A stretch of DNA of 64,000 bases from Argentina anserina. Its lineage: Eukaryota; Streptophyta; Magnoliopsida; Rosales; Rosaceae. The notes below the pieces were generated by a model. That model made no database searches. It was not told where the DNA came from and saw only the letters and a list, made by a program, of their open reading frames with translations. The stretch covers positions 22,010,001 to 22,074,000 of the forward strand of contig NC_065877.1 in NCBI RefSeq assembly GCF_933775445.1, written 5' to 3'. Below are positions 58,736-64,000 of this stretch, piece after piece; position 1 is the stretch's first letter; each line of letters starts with the position of its first letter. The translations under genes were made by a program, and so were the position numbers.

Positions 58736-60379
58736 TGATAAAGCGTTAGTTAAAACGTCTATAATAAACCCTGTAAAACATCATCGTTAGTATAGAATAA
58801 GCAGAGATCATTCTTTCTGGGGAATTGAAGGGGACTCTAAGCTTTTAGTGTTAACAAATAATTGGGGGTTTGAGATTGATTATTAACTACTAAAATAAAA
58901 TCTAAATTACTATTTACATGATCGACTTCTCTTTAACAAACTTAAACCAAATTTACCACTACATCACATAATTACAAGTTCGAACCTATCATGCATTCTA
59001 ATTCGACCAATTACATACTTTTTAGACACCAATACAATTAGAGCCTTAGGGGATCATCTAATCATGCAAGATTTCAATTAACATTTAGATTGACTTAGGG
59101 CCTAATCTAAATTTGCATGCAATCGAATTTAATAACACTTAGAGTAGAAATCAAACAAGATTACATTTAAGCACCAAATCTTTGTTGGAGACATGTTTCA
59201 TGTATGGCATCACACACCATGGTTTCACATGCAAATTTCCAGAATTTTTACCACTTTTAATCAATACAAACCGAACCTACTTAGGGCATGATTCGATTTG
59301 TGTCAATATGGTTGATGAATCTAGCACTCAAACACAATCTTAGGGACTGTATCCAAGCACTAAATTCATATGCACATATCTAAAAATTATCTAAAAGTAT
59401 GAGAAATATTATTAGAACACAACAATAGAAATAAAACTTCAATTAATTATAAGAACATAGATTCGGCATAGTCTCAAAAACATATCAAATACAATCTGAA
59501 AATTCTAAAACAAATACAAAACCAATATTTCCACATAAATAACAACTTACAATCTTCATAGACAAAGAATTGTAGATTAACACAAATAGACGAAGCCAGA
59601 GAAATGAGTTGCGAGAATCACACGTTGTATGAACCTTAGAGGTACGGCTGCAATAAGTGAAACTCAGTGGAGATTATGATGGTTTTGGGGTGGACGACTT
59701 GACTAATTTGTGAGGAAGTTTATGGTGGTGTTTTAATAAGTGAAACTCGATAGAGATTATGATGGTTTTGGGGTGGACGGCTTGACTAATTTGTGAGGAA
59801 GTTTATGGTGGTGTTTTAATAAGTGAAACTCGGTGGAGATTATGATGGTTTTGGGGTGGACGGCTTGACTAATTTGTGAGGAAGTTTATGGTGGTGTTTT
59901 GGTAAAGTTTTGGCTCTTGAATACTAATGAGAAGTCATGTTATTTGACCATGTATATATAGAGAAAAGAGAGAGGGTAGACTTGATTTGAACTTGACTCT
60001 TTCTTCCTATTATAATGTCATGCTTTAATCCCTTAAATCATGACATGTTTTATGTCTTTAATGATCATCTTCTATTTAATTTTTGCATGACTTGGCTCCA
60101 TCTCTTTTTCTTTAATTATCTCTTCAATCCAATCTTAAAATAAAAAAATAAAATCATAAGTAAGAGATTATTAGTTTCGAAACCTATTAAGGATTCCTAG
60201 TCAAAGTAGGACTCTAAACCAATTATGCGTTTTTAACTCATGTAAGCACAAAAATACATCCAATACCGCCCAAGACTCTTACTATGACTCAATGACTCAA
60301 TAATACAACAATAAGGGCTAAGCAAAGTATAAATTGAGGTAAAAACATGTTAACAACGTCACACAAAGTGCTCATATCA
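58736..60379 (-). mobile_element. Solo LTR, copy B (1,644 bp)
   Basis: Same family as 14950-16481, inverted. On the plus strand it starts TGATAAAGCG and ends GTGCTCATATCA, flanked by a perfect 5-bp duplication GAAAT (58731-58735, 60380-60384). The TATA box on the minus strand is at about 59951-59961. No internal domain. It is 112 bp longer than copy A, mainly because of the 83-bp tandem repeat. Confidence 0.9.
59655..59903. repeat. Three tandem 83-bp repeats inside solo LTR B
   Basis: Units start AAGTGAAACTC at 59655, 59738 and 59821 and differ by a few bases. Copy A of the LTR has the corresponding segment only once. Confidence 0.92.
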
Positions 60380-60384
60380 GAAAT

Positions 60385-61830
60385 TACAATCCTTTCTTTT
60401 TCTTCACCCAAAATTTAAGCCCCATTTCTTTAGTTCACATATTTCCCTTCATTTTCTTCTCTGCTCGACAACTCACCTCTTCTTGTTCTTCTTCTTTTTC
60501 GTCTTCTTCTTCAACAAGCACCGCACCACACCTTCTCCTTCACCTTGCAATGCCGTCGTCGATCTGGCGAGACTCGAGCATGCATCACTTTCATCAGAAT
60601 CGCCTCCTCATTCTCTTCAAAACTATGGTCTCAAAACATCCATCAAAGTTCGAATTCCACAACTTGGGATTAGAGGCCAACAAAAAAGCTTGGAATCTCT
60701 AGCGACTTCTCCAGCTCCAGCGAGCTCCTTGGTCTCTGTTTGGTAAACCTAGTCCTCCTCTATAGCTATTTACTCAATTCATTTTCTAATTTCTTGGAAA
60801 TAGTACATAATCTTCCCTTCCTCTCTTTTGGTTATATCATCACCGCGTCGCCGCCATGCTTCACTGCCGACGATTCACTTCCAGGCGAAGGTACTTAGCT
60901 TTGACGATATATTCAGATTACTAGCGGTGAGCCCAACTCTGTTTCCTCCTTTTCCAATTCAATTTCTTTTAATTCCTTCAAATCAGGTTCTAATCTTCCA
61001 TGTCCTTCCTTCTCTGTTTCGTTTTTCGGGCATGAAACCATAGGGGCAGCGAGCCATTATTGTCTTCTAGACAATGTGGTAGCTAAATGAAGATTCTGAG
61101 GTGAGCTTGGAATGTAGTAGACAACTTAGAGACACTTCGGTGTGGTAGCAGTAGCTTGAATTCAAGAACACCGAACCCAATTCATGTGTCCCTTTAAGGA
61201 CACGATCGTGTCCAAATACCAATTTGTGTGTCCAAGCCGTGTCTGAATATCAGTTCGCATGTCCGATCGTATTACCTCATGTTTGAACGTGTCTATGTCA
61301 GTGTTCGTGTCGGACACGCAATACGTGACTCTGGTGCCGTGTTCATGCTTCATAGGGACCAACAGTTCCAATGTGTTAAGTCATATATGAATAAATTTTT
61401 AGGCTTTAATGAATACCCAGCTTGAGGCTATCAATTCCAAAAGGAAAAACATGGAGGCAGCCACTAAAAAAACACAATATTGTGATGCTCGACAACTTAG
61501 ATCGAAAAAAGGCACCTGAGAAAGATGAAACAGACTCTCATAGTAGAACTTGGCTGTCAACATTGAACCTTCAGTAGTACAGTTGAGGGATCATTTCCCT
61601 AACCTTGTGGCACATTAAGTTTACTAAATTCTTTAGTGGGGTAAGGCCAGGGTGCGCTGATGCATACTGTGCACCAACTCTCTCATAAAGTTGTAAAATT
61701 AGTTATTAATGTAGTAATATTGTCCTTAAAGAAGTAATTAAGTTACAATTTTTAATTTTTAATTTTATAAATGTCATTGTTATAATAGTAATATTAATAT
61801 TAAAGTATTAGTTTTGTCGTTAAAGTTGTA
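60385..61830. other. Unassigned region with exon-like and GTGTC-rich parts
   Basis: 60425-60745 is a pyrimidine-rich open stretch (87 codons from 60483) ending at GTTTG/GTAAACC, which looks like an exon with donor; 60828-61043 is another open stretch. Neither is recognised. 61180-61340 is dense in GTGTC/GGACACG words, possibly the right subterminal zone of a transposon. The last 250 bp are AT-rich. Confidence 0.3.
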
Positions 61831-61838
61831 ATTCCAAC

Positions 61839-63807
61839 TAGGCCTCATCATTTAGCCCGCGGACCCGAAAAGCCCGCGGAGGCCCGCAAGCCTGACGGGC
61901 TTTTACCCGGCCCGGCCCACGAGAAAGCCCGCCAAAGTCCGCTTCCGTGGGTAGAGGGCCGGGCTTAAATTAGAGGTGTGAAACCCGGCCCGGCCCGCCA
62001 AAAGCCCACAAGGCCCGGCCCGTAAAAGCCCGCCAAATAATAAAATATTATACATACATATTTTATTAGGTTTAGAATAAAACTATTGCATTATGAAGCA
62101 AACTATATTAAGGAAACTTCTTGGGATCGATCGACACTAGTAGATATGATCGGTATATATATTTAGTGACCCTGTAAAAATTTCATCAAATTCGGAACTC
62201 GTTTGACCGTCGGAATTTCTAGTAAACCGAAAACAACACTAATATGTCATAAGGGAAGACCCATTACCAAAATGCGAACACCAAAAGTCGTTTGCATATC
62301 TGAAATCACCTAATTTTTGTCACCGATTGTGTGTGGTCGCACCAAGGAAACCAATTTGGCAAAGCCCCGGTCAAAGAAGATTTTATATTTCAAAACGTCT
62401 TTTTCTTTGTTAACCGTAGGTACGGACGGTGAAACAATATCCAAAACGGACGAAATTTTTACGGATTCCCTAAATATATATACCGATCACATCTACTGGT
62501 GTCGATCGACCATATTTCGAACTAGAGTTATTGATCGTCGAAGCGTCAACTAATGTATCATACCCTTTATATTAGGTTTATATTAAAACTAACGCATTAT
62601 GAAGTGACTATATGAAAGAAACTTGTCGGGATCGATCGACACCAGCCGATGTGATTGGTATATATATTTAGTGACCCTATAAAAATTTCATCCAATTCGG
62701 ACTTCGTTTGACCGTCAGAATTTTTGGTAAATCGAAAACACCACTATTATGCCCTAAGGGCGGACCTATTACAAATATGTGAATGATGAAAGCCGTTTGC
62801 ATATATGAAATCACCTAATTTTTGTTACCTATTGTGCGCGGTCGAACTGAATAAATCTATTTGGCAAAGCCCCGGTCAATGAGGTTTAAATATGTCAAAA
62901 CGCCTCTTTTTAAGTTGACCGTTGGTACGAACGGTCAAACCATGTCCAAAACGGACGAAATTTTTACGGGTTCCCTAAATATATATACCGATCACATCTA
63001 CTGGTGTCGATCGACCATATTTTGAATTTGAGTTGTCGATCGCCGAAGTGTCCACTAATGTATTATAACCTTATATTAGGTTTATAATAAAACTATCACA
63101 TTATGAAGCGACTATATGAAGGAAACTTCTCGGAATCGATCGACAACATCCGATGTGATCAATATATATATTTAATGATCATTTTAAAATTTCATGCAAT
63201 TCGGACCTCGTTTAACCGTCGGAATTTCTGGTAAACCAAAAACAACACTAATATGCCCTAAGGGGGGACCAATTACCAAGATGCGAATGTGGAAATTTGT
63301 TTACATATTTGAAATCACCTAATTTTTATTACCTATCGTGCGCGGTTGAACTGAAGAAATCTATTTGGCAAAGCCCCGGTTAATGAGATTTTATTATGTG
63401 AAAACGCCACTTTTTTTTGTTGACCGAAAATTCCGACGGTTAAACGAGGTCCGAATTGGATGAAATTTTTACACGGTCTCTAAATATATATATCGATCAC
63501 ATCTATTGGTGTCGATCGACAATATTTCGAAACAAGAATTTATTTGTGACTTTTGTTTTAGAATGTTTTCTAACAATTCTTTTATTGTTTCAAACCCTTA
63601 AATTAGAGTATTATATTGTTTTTATAATACAAGCTCGTAAGGCCCGGCCGGTAAAAGCCCGCAAGGCCCGGCCCGGCCCGCAATAGCCCGCCTTAGGTGG
63701 GCGGGCTTGGATCTTCGAATTTTTGAAAATACCCGGCCCGGCCCGGCCCGCCACTTATTTAAATTTATTAAGACCCGGCCCGAACCCGTTACTCATGACG
63801 AGCCCTA
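61839..63807. mobile_element. Composite hAT-like element with GGCCC words and foldback cassettes
   Basis: Perfect 8-bp flanks ATTCCAAC (61831-61838, 63808-63815). Ends TAGGCCTCATCATTTAG and, inverted, TAGGGCTCGTCATGAG. Subterminal arrays of CCCGGCCCGGCCC, AAAGCCCGC and complements lie at 61855-62035 and 63640-63785. Between them are three direct repeats of about 505 bp, each folding back on itself. No transposase is encoded; ORFs inside are short and incidental. Confidence 0.88.
62065..63535. repeat. Three tandem ~505-bp foldback units
   Basis: ATTAGGTTTA marks unit starts at 62065, 62571 and 63075 (periods 506 and 504; the third is shorter). In each unit a left arm (GATCGATCGACAC... AAATTTCATC-AATTCGGA... 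TTGACCGTCGGAAT) is imperfectly reverse-complemented by a right arm (AAATTTTTAC... ATATATACCGATCACATCTA... GTGTCGATCGAC). The units differ by scattered substitutions, so the amplification is not very recent. Confidence 0.85.
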
Positions 63808-63815
63808 ATTCCAAC

Positions 63816-64000
63816 TACTTTGACGACTCAATGACTACTTTGAGGACTAATAATTAGTGACTTAAGTAGTAAAATTAAATTTATAATTTTAAGAACTCAG
63901 TTACTATTTCTGTTGGAGCAATGGGACAAAGAGGGTCGAAAAGTGTTTACTAAAACCAGTAAACAATGAAGAGCTGTACCTAATGTCCTAGTGACTTGGA
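63816..64000. other. Right flank of the window
   Basis: AT-rich DNA with repeated GACTACTTTGA-like phrases; nothing recognised. Confidence 0.3.

Noticed and set aside
60483..61043. Two exon-like open stretches
   Set aside because: Pyrimidine-rich and open, with one donor-like site, but no family was recognised and they may lie inside a transposon.
62317..63686. ORFs of 76-78 codons in the composite element
   Set aside because: They repeat between units because the cassettes are duplicated; no protein family.
1..64000. CRISPR arrays, operons, rRNA or tRNA genes
   Set aside because: None seen; tandem repeats here lack CRISPR-like regular spacers, and the genome is a plant nuclear one.

Overview
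The window is nuclear DNA of a flowering plant, almost certainly a eudicot. It holds intron-containing genes of typical plant families (CYP77B, CAF1, GOS11, a QALGGH zinc finger, an MAM33/p32 protein, an LHT-type amino acid transporter), lies in AT-rich DNA, and is crowded with plant transposon classes. Rosaceae is a guess from general resemblance and cannot be proven from the sequence. Roughly one tenth of the window is host coding DNA; much of the rest is recognisable transposable-element material.

Layout. 1-2.2 kb: a decayed Ty1/copia tail. 2.5-3.3 kb: two palindromic MITE-like elements. 3.8-5.3 kb: an intact single-exon CYP77B-type cytochrome P450 (+). 6.0-6.8 kb: a near-perfect 157-bp tandem duplication and a small ORF. 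7.55-12.3 kb: a lysine/histidine-transporter-like pseudogene (-), interrupted in its first coding exon by a 2.9-kb solo LTR and also carrying a frameshift and a nonsense codon. 13.2-17.4 kb: diverged repeats, a poly(A) retroposon with a 13-bp target duplication, a 1.5-kb solo LTR and a SINE-like sequence. 20.0-20.8 kb: an intact CAF1 deadenylase (+). 21.3-25.5 kb: a dead PIF/Harbinger element with both of its genes. 25.7-31 kb: hAT-like and Emigrant-like non-autonomous elements. 32.0-35.2 kb: an intact five-exon GOS11 Golgi SNARE (+). 36.7-42.4 kb: three hAT-like non-autonomous elements and a retroposon with an inverted 5' end. 42.8-43.6 kb: a C2H2/EAR zinc-finger gene (+). 48.7-50.6 kb: a three-exon mitochondrial MAM33/p32 gene (-). 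51.2-58.2 kb: a full-length but defective Ty1/copia retrotransposon with two 504-bp LTRs. 58.7-60.4 kb: a second solo LTR of the 15-kb family, inverted. 61.8-63.8 kb: a composite hAT-like element carrying three tandem foldback cassettes.

The host genes are unrelated housekeeping or developmental genes and do not form a cluster. The most striking non-genic pattern is a set of hAT-like non-autonomous elements with 8-bp, mostly near-perfect target duplications. Each has both subterminal regions filled with a different short word (CGGTA, ACCGAA, GGCCC, GGAAGCG, GATAT, GGGTA). A second pattern is a core sequence of about 25 bp shared by all foldback arms at 2.6 kb and 62-63.5 kb. No CRISPR array, operon, rRNA or convincing tRNA gene was seen.
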